Origin: Pseudomonas sp. sp1636
GTDB taxonomy: Bacteria; Pseudomonadota; Gammaproteobacteria; Pseudomonadales; Pseudomonadaceae
NCBI RefSeq assembly: GCF_030376615.1
Contig: NZ_JARRAB010000002.1
Coordinates: 1-64,000 of the forward strand
Length of the DNA stretch: 64,000 bases
Direction: 5' to 3'
Shown: piece by piece, positions 27,087 to 35,644 of the stretch
Layout of the letters: each line of letters opens with the position of its first letter
Position numbering within the stretch: position 1 is the first letter of the stretch
The notes under the pieces: model-generated
Databases searched by the model: none
What the model was told of the DNA's origin: nothing
The model's input: only the letters and a program-made list of their open reading frames with translations
Position numbers and translations under genes: made by a program

Positions 27087-28003
27087 GCGTGGTGGTACGC
27101 CGGCTCGACCAGAAACTCGAGCAAGGCTTTTTGCACGTGCAGGCGGTTTTCCGCTTGATCCCAGGCTGCCGAGCGCGGGTCGTCGAGCAGATCCGCGCTG
27201 ATCTCTTCGCCGCGGTGCGCCGGTAGGCAGTGCAGGAACAGCACGTCCTCGGCGGCGGCATCGAGCAGGGCGCGGTTGACCTGATAGGGGGTGAACAACT
27301 TGAGGCGCTCGGCGATTTCTTCTTCCTGGCCCATCGAGGCCCATACATCGGTGCTCACCAGGTGCGCACCCGCCACCGCCTCGCGCGGGTCGCGGAAGAT
27401 CGTCACTCGATCGTCGGCCTGAGCCAGGAGTTCGGCATCCGGCTCATAGCCCGCGGGGCAGGCTACGCGCAGTTGGAAGTCGAATTGCTGCGCCGCTTCT
27501 ATATAGGAGTTGCACATGTTATTGCCATCGCCGATCCAGGCCACGCTCTTGCCCTTGATGCTGCCGCGCTGCTCGTGGAAGGTCTGCATGTCGGCCAGCA
27601 ATTGGCAGGGGTGCAGGTCGTCGGACAGGCCATTGATCACCGGCACCCGCGAATTCGCCGCGAACTCGGTCAGGGTGCTGTGGGCAAAGGTGCGGATCAT
27701 CACCGCATCGAGCATGCGCGACATGACGATGGCGGCATCGCCGATAGGTTCGCCGCGACCGAGCTGGGTGTCGCGTGGCGAGAGGAAGATCGCCTGGCCA
27801 CCCAGTTGGATCATGCCGGCCTCGAACGACAGGCGGGTACGGGTCGAGGCCTTCTCGAAAATCATCCCCAGCACACGGTTCTTCAACGGCTCGAACAGCA
27901 CGCCGCGGTTGCGCAAGTCCTTCAGCTCCATGCCGCGGCGGATCAGGCTCACCAGTTCTTGCGGTGTGCAGTCCTTCAGCGAGAGAAAGTGTCTTGCGCT
28001 CAT
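27083..28003 (-). CDS. argF: Anabolic ornithine carbamoyltransferase ArgF
   Basis: The 306-residue enzyme joins ornithine and carbamoyl phosphate to make citrulline in arginine synthesis. The carbamoyl-phosphate motif [11 protein letters not shown], the [11 protein letters not shown] motif and the ornithine-binding [10 protein letters not shown] are present. The protein is of normal length, beginning [22 protein letters not shown] precedes the ATG. It is the first gene of a two-gene unit with the ATPase. Confidence 0.95.
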   Translation of the reverse strand: MSARHFLSLKDCTPQELVSLIRRGMELKDLRNRGVLFEPLKNRVLGMIFEKASTRTRLSFEAGMIQLGGQAIFLSPRDTQLGRGEPIGDAAIVMSRMLDAVMIRTFAHSTLTEFAANSRVPVINGLSDDLHPCQLLADMQTFHEQRGSIKGKSVAWIGDGNNMCNSYIEAAQQFDFQLRVACPAGYEPDAELLAQADDRVTIFRDPREAVAGAHLVSTDVWASMGQEEEIAERLKLFTPYQVNRALLDAAAEDVLFLHCLPAHRGEEISADLLDDPRSAAWDQAENRLHVQKALLEFLVEPAYHHA

Positions 28004-28332
28004 CGTTAACTACCTTTTGACAGCAGGGCGCAGGTTCAACGGCCGGATTTAACAGTGAAAATGGCAGAACCTGCGGCTGGGAGCCGCACAGTGCGACGAA
28101 ACGGGGAAGGCGCGATCTTATAAGGAAATGCCGAGCAGGCGCAAATCGGCCGGTCGGTCGCGCTAGCGGAACGAGTTGTACGCCTTCGCTTATTGATTTG
28201 TGAGGAGTGTCATAAAAATCACATCTGTTGTTGAACCCCCCAGGGTAGGCACTTAGGATGCCCGCGCCTTTTCGAGGCAATGCATTGCCCCGCAACGGGG
28301 TATCCATGGAATGTTGTGAAACGGAGTTTTAT
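28004..28332. promoter_or_regulatory. Divergent promoter region of argF and a lipoprotein gene
   Basis: These 329 bases hold no gene. On the minus strand a possible sigma-70 promoter has TTGCGC at 28144-28139 and TATAAG at 28122-28117, 16 bases apart, which would start an argF leader of about 100 bases. GGAG at 28323-28326 serves the lipoprotein gene. I see no clear ArgR site. Confidence 0.4.
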
Positions 28333-28764
28333 ATGAAGCACCTTGCATCTATCGCCGCTATTTCTGCCTTCGCTCTGTTGACTGGCTGTGCCAGCCAGAA
28401 CATCAGCCAACCTGCTGTGCCGCTCAACGGTACCGTAGGCACTAACCTGAAGGCCGATGTGAAAGTGGGTGAAACCATCTCCGGTGAGTCGTCGGTGAAC
28501 ATTCTGTTCAATGTGTTCAAGCTGGGCGGTGATACCCAGTTCGCCGATGGCGTGACCTATGGTGGCGGCGAGGGTGGTTTTGCCCTGGGTCTGGACCCGG
28601 TCGCTTCCGCCAAGTCCGCAGCTGCTTACAAAGCCGTCAAGGCCTCGGGTGCCGACGTGATCGTCGCCCCGCGTTACGAAGTGAATGTGCAGGACTACTT
28701 CGTGTACAAAACCGTGAGCGTGAAAGTGACCGGTAATAAAGGCACCGTGACCTCCATTCGCTAA
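28333..28764 (+). CDS. Small lipoprotein of unknown function
   Basis: The 143-residue protein has a typical lipoprotein signal (MKHLASIAAISAFALLTGC, lipobox LTGC). After it comes a stretch rich in beta-type residues without cysteine. GGAG lies seven bases before the ATG at 28333. The rest (VGTNLKADVKVGETISGES, DVIVAPRYEV) suggests a compact envelope protein, perhaps of the small bacterial families named only by DUF numbers. I cannot assign a role. A stable hairpin follows, so it is probably transcribed alone. Confidence 0.82.
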   Translation: MKHLASIAAISAFALLTGCASQNISQPAVPLNGTVGTNLKADVKVGETISGESSVNILFNVFKLGGDTQFADGVTYGGGEGGFALGLDPVASAKSAAAYKAVKASGADVIVAPRYEVNVQDYFVYKTVSVKVTGNKGTVTSIR

Positions 28765-28780
28765 GAATTGAGCGCGGTGT

Positions 28781-28811
28781 TGAATCGGCAGGCATGATGC
28801 CTGTCGATTCA
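28781..28811 (+). terminator. Hairpin after the lipoprotein gene
   Basis: tgaatcggcaggca at 28781-28794 pairs with tgcctgtcgattca at 28798-28811 with one G-T pair and a three-base loop. It lies 17 bases past the stop. There is no T-run, so it may stabilise the mRNA rather than terminate it. Confidence 0.5.
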
Positions 28812-28884
28812 TAAGACGAACCCTGCTAGAGACCTTCCTTCCAGTCGTCATAGTCTTGTTGCCACGAGCTGTTGCTCTCGTCAC

Positions 28885-28892
28885 AACAAAAA
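28885..28892 (+). promoter_or_regulatory. Hfq/Crc-type CA motif before the molybdopterin enzyme
   Basis: AACAAAAA fits AAnAAnAA and sits 15 bases before the start at 28907, upstream of the ribosome site. Confidence 0.35.
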
Positions 28893-28906
28893 TATGAGGC
28901 TAGGCC

Positions 28907-31015
28907 ATGACCAAGACCCTCCATCACCGTGCGTGCCATCTCTGCGAAGCCATCTGTGGCCTGACCATCGAAACCGAGATGCAGCTGGACGGCTCGACCC
29001 AGATCCGCTCTATCAAGGGCGATCCCCAGGACAGCTTCAGTCGCGGCCATATCTGCCCCAAGGCCGTGGCCTTGCAAGATATCCAGAATGACCCCGACCG
29101 CTTGCGCCAACCGATGCGGCGGGTGGGTAGCGAGTGGCAGGCGATCGAGTGGGAGGAAGCCTTTGCCCTGGTTGCCGAGCGCCTGAGCGCTATCCAGGCG
29201 CGGCATGGACACAATGCCGTGGCCACTTACCAGGGCAACCCCAGCGTGCATAACTACGGCTTGATGACCCATAGCAATTACTTCTTCGGCCTGCTCAAGA
29301 CCCGCAGCCGCTTTTCCGCCACCTCGGTGGATCAGCTGCCCCATCACCTGGTCAGCCTGCAGATGTACGGCCACGGCATGCTGCTGCCGATCTGCGATAT
29401 CGATCACACCGACTTCATGTTGATTCTCGGTGGCAACCCGCTGGCCTCCAACGGCAGCATCATGACCGTGCCGGATGTGGAGAAACGCCTCAAGGCGATC
29501 CAGGCGCGCGGCGGCAAGGTAGTCGTGGTCGATCCACGGCGCAGCGAGACGGCGGTGATCGCCGATCAGCATGTGTTCGTGCGTCCGGGGCAGGATGCGG
29601 CGCTGCTGTTCGGCCTGCTCAATACCCTGTTCGAGGAAGATCTGGGGCGCGCCAGCCATCTGTCGGTGGTCGGCCTGGACGAGGCGCGGCAGGCCATCGC
29701 CGGCTTCACCGCCGAGGCCATGAGTGTGCGTTGCGCTGTGCCGGCTGAGCAGATCCGCCAGTTGGCCCGCGCCTTCGCCGCCGCCGACAAGGCCGTGTGC
29801 TATGGCCGCATGGGCGTATCCACCCAAGCCTTCGGCACGCTCTGCCATTGGCTGATCCAGTTGATCAATCTGGTCACCGGTAACCTCGACCGCGAGGGCG
29901 GCGCGTTGTGCACCGAGGCCGCCATTGACCTGATGGCGTCCAACTCCGGCACCCACTTCAACCGTTGGCAGAGTCGCGTTTCCGGGTTGCCGGAATACGC
30001 CGGCGAGCTGCCGGTGGCGGCGCTGGCCGAAGAAATGCTCAGCGAGGGCGAGGGGCAGATCCGTGCGCTGGTCACGGTGGCCGGCAACCCGGTGCTGTCG
30101 ACGCCCAACGGTCGCCAGTTGGAACAGGCGCTGGACGGTTTGCAGTTCATGCTCAGCATCGACTTCTATATCAATGAAACCACCCGCTATGCCGACCTGA
30201 TCCTGCCGCCCACCGCGCCGCTGGAGCATGACCACTACGACATGACCTTCAACAGCTTCGCCGTGCGCAATGTCTCCCGTTTCAATCAGCCGGTACTGGA
30301 GAAATCGGCCGGCGCGCTGCACGACTGGGAAATCTTCGTCGGTCTGGCCAAGGCCTTCGCCGGCAAGATCGGGGTGGCGCTGAAGCCGACCCTGCCGCCA
30401 GCGCAGCTAATCGATGCGGGCCTGCGCAGGGGCCGTTATGGCGACAAGTCCGAACAGCAGCTGTCCCTGAGCACGCTGCTGGAACATCCCCATGGCATCG
30501 ACCTGGGTGCGCTCAAGCCCAATCTGGCCGAGCGCCTGCTAACCCCGGGGCAGCAGGTTCAGGCCGCCCCCGCCTTGCTCTTGAGTGATCTGCCGCGTTT
30601 TGTTGCGCAGCCGCTGCCTGATGCCGACGAACTGTTGCTGATCGGCCGCCGCCATGTCCGCAGTAACAACTCCTGGATGCACAACTACCAGCGCCTGGTC
30701 AAAGGCAAGCCGCGTCATCAGTTGCTGATGAACCCGGAGGATCTAGCTCGACGTGGCCTGGTTGACGGCCAGCGGGTGCGGGTACGCTCGCGGGTGGGGG
30801 CGCTCGAAGTGGAAGTTGCCGGCAGTGATGAGGTGATGGCCGGCGTGGTCAGCCTGCCCCATGGCTGGGGCCATGCGCGGCCCGGCGTGCGGATCGCCAT
30901 TGCCAGCGCGCAGCCAGGCGCCAGTGCCAACGACCTGACCGACGAGCGCGAACTCGATGCCTTGTCCGGCAACGCCGTGCTCAATGGCGTACCGGTCGAA
31001 GTCTGCGCCGCCTGA
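28907..31015 (+). CDS. Molybdopterin-dependent oxidoreductase with one [4Fe-4S] cluster
   Basis: This 702-residue enzyme belongs to the DMSO-reductase superfamily. C10, C13, C17 and C50 bind the N-terminal cluster, and K52 follows as in formate dehydrogenase and nitrate reductase. The molybdopterin domain carries LGGNPLASNGS and VVVDPRRSET, and the C-terminal cap domain starts near LIGRRHVRSNNSWMHN. There is no Tat signal, so it should be cytoplasmic. It has no partner subunit or chaperone gene nearby. The substrate is unknown; formate-dehydrogenase-like or assimilatory roles are possible. Confidence 0.88.
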   Translation: MTKTLHHRACHLCEAICGLTIETEMQLDGSTQIRSIKGDPQDSFSRGHICPKAVALQDIQNDPDRLRQPMRRVGSEWQAIEWEEAFALVAERLSAIQARHGHNAVATYQGNPSVHNYGLMTHSNYFFGLLKTRSRFSATSVDQLPHHLVSLQMYGHGMLLPICDIDHTDFMLILGGNPLASNGSIMTVPDVEKRLKAIQARGGKVVVVDPRRSETAVIADQHVFVRPGQDAALLFGLLNTLFEEDLGRASHLSVVGLDEARQAIAGFTAEAMSVRCAVPAEQIRQLARAFAAADKAVCYGRMGVSTQAFGTLCHWLIQLINLVTGNLDREGGALCTEAAIDLMASNSGTHFNRWQSRVSGLPEYAGELPVAALAEEMLSEGEGQIRALVTVAGNPVLSTPNGRQLEQALDGLQFMLSIDFYINETTRYADLILPPTAPLEHDHYDMTFNSFAVRNVSRFNQPVLEKSAGALHDWEIFVGLAKAFAGKIGVALKPTLPPAQLIDAGLRRGRYGDKSEQQLSLSTLLEHPHGIDLGALKPNLAERLLTPGQQVQAAPALLLSDLPRFVAQPLPDADELLLIGRRHVRSNNSWMHNYQRLVKGKPRHQLLMNPEDLARRGLVDGQRVRVRSRVGALEVEVAGSDEVMAGVVSLPHGWGHARPGVRIAIASAQPGASANDLTDERELDALSGNAVLNGVPVEVCAA

Positions 31016-31115
31016 GTGAGGCACAAACTATGCGAGCGGCTTCCGGCAGGGGTGTGCGCGATCTGTTCAGGCGGCTCTGCGGGCTGTTGCGCAGGCGATA
31101 AAGCGTCGACCTAAG

Positions 31116-31138
31116 GCCGAGCATTGTGCTCGGCTTTT
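31116..31138 (+). terminator. Rho-independent terminator after the molybdopterin enzyme
   Basis: gccgagca at 31116-31123 pairs exactly with tgctcggc at 31127-31134 around TTG, followed by TTTT. It lies 100 bases past the stop and 61 before grxD. Confidence 0.8.
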
Positions 31139-31198
31139 CGTTACAATGCCGCCACCGTGCCGACCCGTGAGTCGGGAAGTTAAGTCCTGAGGTGCCCT

Positions 31199-31525
31199 AT
31201 GGATATCATCGAAACCATCAAAGAACAGATCGCCAACAATACCGTTCTGTTGTACATGAAAGGCTCGCCGAATGCCCCGCAGTGCGGCTTTTCCTCCAAA
31301 GCCGCGCAGGCCGTGATGGCCTGTGGTGAAAAATTCGCCTATGTCGACATCCTACAAAATCCGGAAATCCGCGCCAACCTGCCGAAGTACGCCAACTGGC
31401 CGACCTTCCCGCAGCTCTGGGTCGGCGGTGAGCTGGTCGGCGGCAGCGACATCGTGGCCGAAATGTTCGAGAAGGGCGAGCTGCAGACCCTGATCAAGAA
31501 TGCCATGCAGAAAACCGACGCCTGA
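31199..31525 (+). CDS. grxD: Monothiol glutaredoxin GrxD
   Basis: The 108-residue protein has the monothiol site CGFS at C29 and matches the Grx4 family in length. It carries or transfers [2Fe-2S] clusters with glutathione. The neighbours bfr and bfd fit an iron-handling block. GAGGTG precedes the ATG, and a strong terminator follows the stop. Confidence 0.95.
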   Translation: MDIIETIKEQIANNTVLLYMKGSPNAPQCGFSSKAAQAVMACGEKFAYVDILQNPEIRANLPKYANWPTFPQLWVGGELVGGSDIVAEMFEKGELQTLIKNAMQKTDA

Positions 31526-31540
31526 GTCGGCTTTTTGTTA

Positions 31541-31566
31541 AAAACCCCGCTGCGGCGGGGTTTTTT
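31541..31566 (+). terminator. Rho-independent terminator of grxD
   Basis: aaccccgc and gcggggtt pair around TGCG at 31543-31562, flanked by A and T runs (six T at 31561-31566). It may act in both directions, since bfr converges on it. Confidence 0.88.
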
Positions 31567-31645
31567 GTGTCATGGCTATGGCCGCTGGCGGGCGCCAACA
31601 AAAACGGGAGCCGCTCGGCTCCCGCTGGATTAGCGCAATTGATGC

Positions 31646-32116
31646 TCAATCGTCCATCTGCGATTGCAGGAAATTCTGCAGGCCGACTTTTTCGATCAGG
31701 CTCAGCTGGGTTTCCAGCCAGTCGATATGTTCTTCTTCCGAGCAGAGGATTTCTTCCAGCAATTCACGGCTGGCGTAGTCGCCGCTGCTTTCGCAGTAGG
31801 CAATTGCCGCTTTCAGGTCGATATGGGCTTTGTGCTCGATCTTCAGATCGCACTCGAGCATTTCCTGGGTGTTTTCACCGATCAGGAGTTTGCCCAGGTC
31901 TTGCACGTTCGGCAGGCCTTCGAGGAAGAGGATGCGCTTGATCAGCTTGTCCGCATGCTTCATCTCGTCGATGGACTCGTGGTATTCGTGCTCGCCGAGC
32001 TTTTTCAGGCCCCAGTCTTCGTACATGCGCGCGTGCAGGAAGTATTGATTGATTGCGACCAGCTCGTTACCGAGGATCTTGTTCAGATGCTGGATGGCTT
32101 TCTTGTCGCCTTTCAT
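31646..32116 (-). CDS. bfr: Bacterioferritin
   Basis: The 156-residue ferritin-like protein forms a 24-subunit iron store with haem. Ferroxidase ligands fit the pattern E18 ([11 protein letters not shown]), E51 with H54 (DEMKHADK, with the Met as haem ligand), E94 and the EEEHIDWLE motif near residue 127. I chose the ATG at 32116, which gives [16 protein letters not shown]; the frame upstream adds an unrelated leader. Bfd, encoded 196 bases upstream on the same strand, reduces BfrB and frees its iron in P. aeruginosa. An iron-box-like stretch lies before it. Confidence 0.95.
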   Translation of the reverse strand: MKGDKKAIQHLNKILGNELVAINQYFLHARMYEDWGLKKLGEHEYHESIDEMKHADKLIKRILFLEGLPNVQDLGKLLIGENTQEMLECDLKIEHKAHIDLKAAIAYCESSGDYASRELLEEILCSEEEHIDWLETQLSLIEKVGLQNFLQSQMDD

Positions 32117-32209
32117 GGTCTGAGCTGCCTTGCTGGGGAGTTGATGGCAAATTTTGGGCCGGGGAATGCCATCTGTCAAACCTAAGCATTTGAAATTCAA
32201 TTAGAAATA

Positions 32210-32230
32210 AATATTAATGAGAGTGATTCG
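32210..32230 (-). promoter_or_regulatory. AT-rich iron-box-like site before bfr
   Basis: aatattaatgagagtgattcg resembles tandem NATWAT hexamers of Fur boxes and lies about 95 bases before the bfr start. The match is partial. Confidence 0.35.
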
Positions 32231-32270
32231 CCTCCGTATCCGCCCCCTAAGTGCTTGAACTGCTGGCATA

Positions 32271-32298
32271 AAAAAACCGGACTCGAGATCCGGTTTTT
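32271..32298 (-). terminator. Terminator between bfd and bfr
   Basis: aaaaaccgga at 32272-32281 pairs with tccggttttt at 32289-32298 around a seven-base loop. It lies 15 bases past the bfd stop and has T-runs on both strands. Confidence 0.8.
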
Positions 32299-32312
32299 GC
32301 GCCTCTAGCGTT

Positions 32313-32531
32313 TCAGGCGGCAACAAAGCTCGCGGGATAGGCCAGGGCGGCCTGACTGCACTGCACTTCGCTGAGCGTTTCGCGCACCACTTGCTTGGCC
32401 AGGCAGGCGCATTTGCCGCATTGGCTGGCGACGCCGAGGCTCGTGCGGACATCACGGTAGCTGCAGCAGCCTTCAAAGATTGCATCGCGGATCTGGTTGT
32501 CGGTGACACCTTGGCAGAGGCAGACGTACAT
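32313..32531 (-). CDS. bfd: Bacterioferritin-associated ferredoxin Bfd
   Basis: The 72-residue [2Fe-2S] protein has cysteine ligands C4, C6, C38 and C41 in the C-x-C-x31-C-x2-C pattern of Bfd. It passes electrons to bacterioferritin to release stored iron. The ATG at 32531 gives MYVCLCQGVT, the usual N-terminus. In P. aeruginosa it is induced by iron starvation through Fur, and a Fur-like stretch lies 40 bases upstream here. Confidence 0.95.
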   Translation of the reverse strand: MYVCLCQGVTDNQIRDAIFEGCCSYRDVRTSLGVASQCGKCACLAKQVVRETLSEVQCSQAALAYPASFVAA

Positions 32532-32570
32532 GGAATAAGGCTCGTCGCATGGCAGTGGCTGGTTGCGCTC

Positions 32571-32593
32571 GATATTAATGCTAATGAGAATGC
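32571..32593 (-). promoter_or_regulatory. Candidate Fur box before bfd
   Basis: gatattaatgctaatgagaatgc contains overlapping AATGA/TAAT hexamers like the Fur consensus GATAATGATAATCATTATC. It lies 40 to 62 bases before the bfd start, over the expected promoter. Confidence 0.5.
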
Positions 32594-32824
32594 TTGTCAA
32601 AACACCATTCCAGGCTGGCGCCCAAAATCGTGTGCAGCCGATCAGCGGTCGAGGCGGGTCGGTGCACTAACGGGTTAACTGGCGGTTAAAAGCGACGGGC
32701 TTTGCTCAAAATCAAGGTGTATCATTATCGGCCGTGGTAGAGCGAGCCGTGGCGCTGTGCTGTCGTTCGACAGCCCTATAGTCAAGACCACTCGCACTGC
32801 ACTCATCACTCAAGGAGATATCGA

Positions 32825-33427
<603 letters not shown>

Positions 33428-33440
33428 GGCTGGTTTGTGG

Positions 33441-33474
33441 CCCAAAGAAACCGGCTCCGCGCCGGTTTTTTTGG
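33441..33474 (+). terminator. Terminator of the peroxiredoxin gene
   Basis: aaccggc at 33449-33455 pairs with gccggtt at 33461-33467, extended by cccaaa and ttttggg outside, with a T-run. It lies 14 bases past the stop. Confidence 0.8.
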
Positions 33475-33480
33475 GCGCCA

Positions 33481-33498
33481 TGTAAGCCATCGCTTACG
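33481..33498 (+). promoter_or_regulatory. GacA upstream activating sequence of rsmZ
   Basis: TGTAAGCCATCGCTTACG matches the GacA site TGTAAGN6CTTACA except for its last base. Its centre lies about 180 bases before the predicted rsmZ start, the distance known for GacA-controlled small RNAs in Pseudomonas. Confidence 0.85.
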
Positions 33499-33635
33499 CG
33501 GCGTGTAAGTGATTAAGGGAAAGAAGAGCAGGTAAGTCGCTGTTTGGATCGGGCTATCTTATTTAAGTTGCTGATTTGTATCGATATTTATTTCTGTACT
33601 GACGGGCGTTTAACTTTTCAAGGCGTTTGGCGGGC

Positions 33636-33663
33636 TTGTGATAGATCGGGAAAACACTAGTAT
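33636..33663 (+). promoter_or_regulatory. Likely rsmZ core promoter
   Basis: TTGTGA at 33636-33641 and TAGTAT at 33658-33663 are 16 bases apart. This places the RNA start near 33671, which matches the tgtcga-like start of known RsmZ RNAs. Confidence 0.55.
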
Positions 33664-33670
33664 TACGCCT

Positions 33671-33803
33671 GTGTCGAGGGACTGGCGCAGGCTGCAACGG
33701 AGAGTGGTCAGGACAATCGCGGGACGCGATTTCATCGGGATGATGAGAGGGAATACAGGGAGTAGGGACAAAAGAGTGGGCGGGTAATACCGCCCCTTTT
33801 TTT
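33671..33803 (+). ncRNA. rsmZ: RsmZ-type regulatory RNA that binds RsmA/CsrA proteins
   Basis: This stretch of about 133 bases has many GGA motifs, several in hairpin loops: aatcgc-ggga-cgcgatt near 33715-33732 and catcgggatg near 33733-33742, then cagggag and tagggac. It ends in a terminator (gggcgg 33778-33783 with ccgccc 33790-33795, then T). The upstream GacA site and the nearby convergent fdxA match the known rsmZ locus. RsmZ titrates RsmA and so relieves repression of secondary metabolism and biofilm genes. An insertion sequence sits at its 3' end but leaves the terminator complete. Confidence 0.85.
33796..33803. repeat. Left target-site duplication of the insertion sequence
   Basis: The 8-base CTTTTTTT directly before the element is repeated at 35109-35116 directly after it. 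Eight-base duplications are typical of the ISL3 family. The copy is the T-tract of the rsmZ terminator. Confidence 0.8.
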
Positions 33804-35108
33804 GGTTCTTCGCATTATCGCGGGAAAGAGAGGATTGACAGTCAGGGACACAGGTAAATTGGCAGTCGCCAAACACACCAACCCCTGAGCCCTGCTGTCA
33901 TCATGCATCCTATTGATCTTGCCGCTTTCTGGCCAGGCTATGCCGTCGTAGCCAGCCGCCATTGTGCCGAAAACACCCTGACGCTTACCCTGGAACCGCT
34001 CACTTCTAAAGTGCCTCACTGTGGCCGCTGCCTTGGCCCAAGTCCCCTGATCCACGATCGGCGTATCCGCCGTATTCGTGACCGCGATCTGCTCGATCAA
34101 CGTGTCCAGTTGCAGGTTCCTGTTCGCCGCGTGGACTGCCTTCGCTGCGGTCGTGTTCCTGAGCAAATCGACTGGCTGGAGCCTGCGTCACGGCTGACGC
34201 AGAGGCTGCGTGCGTGGGTCGAAACGTTGCTGCAGCTGCTGCCGATCAGCCATATCAGCCAACTCACTGGACTGCACTGGCACACGATTAAGGACATCGA
34301 CAAGCGCCGCCTGCAGGCTAGCGTGGGGGACTTCGACCCAGGCAATGTCAGGCGTTTGGTGATGGACGAGTTCGCTCTGCACAAGGGTCACCGCTACGCC
34401 ACGGTCATCATGGATGCCGAACGCACGCGCGTGCTTTGGGTCGGCAAGGGCAACAGCCGCGAGGCCATACGCCCATTCTTCGTACTGCTGGGCGAGCGTT
34501 GCCGGCAAATCGAAGCGGTAGCGATGGACATGAACACCGCCTTCGACCTGGAAGTGAAACAGCACTGCCCACAGGCGGAGGTGGTGTACGACCTGTTCCA
34601 TGTCGTGGCCCGTTATGGCCGCGACGTGATTGACCGTATTCGAGTCGACCAAGCCAATGCGCTGAGCCATGACAAGCCGGCGCGCAAAGTGGTCAAACAG
34701 AGTCGCTGGCTGCTCCTGCGTAACCGGGAGAACCTCAAGGATGAGCACGCGGTGCAGTTGCAGGAATTACTGACTGCCAATCAACCACTGGCCACCGTTT
34801 ATGTGCTCAAGGATGCCCTGAAAGAGATCTGGTATGCCCCCAGCGTGCGTGAAGGCTGGCAACGCTGGAGGGCCTGGTTACGCCATGCGCGGGACAGTGA
34901 TCTGGCACCGCTACAGCGCTTTGCCCGGAACCTCAGGCGCTACGCCCGAGGCATTCTCGCCAGCGCCCGCTTCCACATGCATACCAGTCTGCTGGAAGGG
35001 GTGAACAACCGTATCAAGGTAATCAAACGCATGGCCTATGGCTTCAGGGACTCGGACTACTTCTTCCTGAAAATCAAGGCCGCCTTCCCCGGGAAAGCGC
35101 GATGAACC
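33804..35108 (+). mobile_element. ISL3-family insertion sequence of 1305 bases
   Basis: The ends are short, imperfect inverted repeats: GGTTCTTCGC on the left and GGTTCATCGC read inward on the right. The 8-base duplication CTTTTTTT flanks both sides. One transposase gene fills the element, and both ends look intact, so it may still be active. It sits in the T-tract of the rsmZ terminator, between rsmZ and the fdxA terminator. Confidence 0.85.
33903..35105 (+). CDS. ISL3-family transposase
   Basis: The 400-residue transposase has an N-terminal zinc finger (CGRC near residue 40, CLRCG near 80). A helix-turn-helix follows (ISHISQLTGLHWHTIKDIDK), then the DDE catalytic core: D in LVMDEFALHKGHRYATVIMD, D in VAMDMNTAFD and E in LLEGVNNRIKVIKRMAYGF. 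No stop or frameshift interrupts it. The stop codon overlaps the right terminal repeat, as in compact ISL3 elements. Confidence 0.93.
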   Translation: MHPIDLAAFWPGYAVVASRHCAENTLTLTLEPLTSKVPHCGRCLGPSPLIHDRRIRRIRDRDLLDQRVQLQVPVRRVDCLRCGRVPEQIDWLEPASRLTQRLRAWVETLLQLLPISHISQLTGLHWHTIKDIDKRRLQASVGDFDPGNVRRLVMDEFALHKGHRYATVIMDAERTRVLWVGKGNSREAIRPFFVLLGERCRQIEAVAMDMNTAFDLEVKQHCPQAEVVYDLFHVVARYGRDVIDRIRVDQANALSHDKPARKVVKQSRWLLLRNRENLKDEHAVQLQELLTANQPLATVYVLKDALKEIWYAPSVREGWQRWRAWLRHARDSDLAPLQRFARNLRRYARGILASARFHMHTSLLEGVNNRIKVIKRMAYGFRDSDYFFLKIKAAFPGKAR

Positions 35109-35116
35109 CTTTTTTT
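35109..35116. repeat. Right target-site duplication of the insertion sequence
   Basis: CTTTTTTT repeats the bases just before the element at 33796-33803. Confidence 0.8.
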
Positions 35117-35131
35117 GCCTGCAAGAAAGCA

Positions 35132-35156
35132 AAAGACCCGCGCAAGGCGAGTCTTT
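35132..35156 (-). terminator. fdxA terminator
   Basis: Read on the minus strand, aaagactcgc and gcgggtcttt pair around five bases with one G-T pair, 21 bases past the fdxA stop and followed by T. It is untouched by the insertion 16 bases further on. Confidence 0.7.
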
Positions 35157-35176
35157 CAGTGAACGCAGAGTAAGGC

Positions 35177-35500
35177 TTAGCGTTCCAGGTGCTGCAGCTT
35201 GTCTTTTACGCCATCCCACTCTTCAGCATCGGGCAGCGCTTCTTTCTTCTCGGTGATGTTTGGCCAGACTTCGGCCAGGTCGGCATTGAGCTCGATATAT
35301 TCCTGTTGATCTTCCGGCACTTCGTCTTCGGAGAAGATCGCTTGGGCCGGGCACTCCGGCTCGCAGAGTGCGCAGTCGATGCACTCGTCCGGGTGGATCA
35401 CCAGGAAGTTCGGGCCTTCGTAGAAGCAGTCCACCGGACAGACTTCCACGCAGTCGGTGTACTTGCACTTGATGCAGTTGTCGGTGACGACGAAGGTCAT
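35177..35500 (-). CDS. fdxA: Seven-iron ferredoxin FdxA
   Basis: The 107-residue ferredoxin carries a [3Fe-4S] and a [4Fe-4S] cluster, shown by [17 protein letters not shown] and [12 protein letters not shown]. The C-terminal extension after residue 60 is typical of the Azotobacter/Pseudomonas type. The ATG at 35500 follows GGAGAG. In P. aeruginosa the gene lies between mutS and rsmZ-rpoS; here mutS and rsmZ keep their places but rpoS is missing. Confidence 0.95.
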   Translation of the reverse strand: MTFVVTDNCIKCKYTDCVEVCPVDCFYEGPNFLVIHPDECIDCALCEPECPAQAIFSEDEVPEDQQEYIELNADLAEVWPNITEKKEALPDAEEWDGVKDKLQHLER

Positions 35501-35644
35501 TTCTAATTCTCTCCTCAGGCTACGGCACGGGGACTGTTTTCCATAAACAGCCCCTCGGCTCGGGAAACTATGGTTGCGACGCCAGGCTAGTAGGCCGCAA
35601 CACCCCAAAGCGCGCGCGATTCTAACAGCTTGCGCGCGCGGGCG

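Noticed and set aside
31031..31102. A 23-codon arginine-rich frame after the molybdopterin enzyme
   Set aside because: It has no clear ribosome site and no conservation can be shown; the stretch is an ordinary intergenic region before a terminator.
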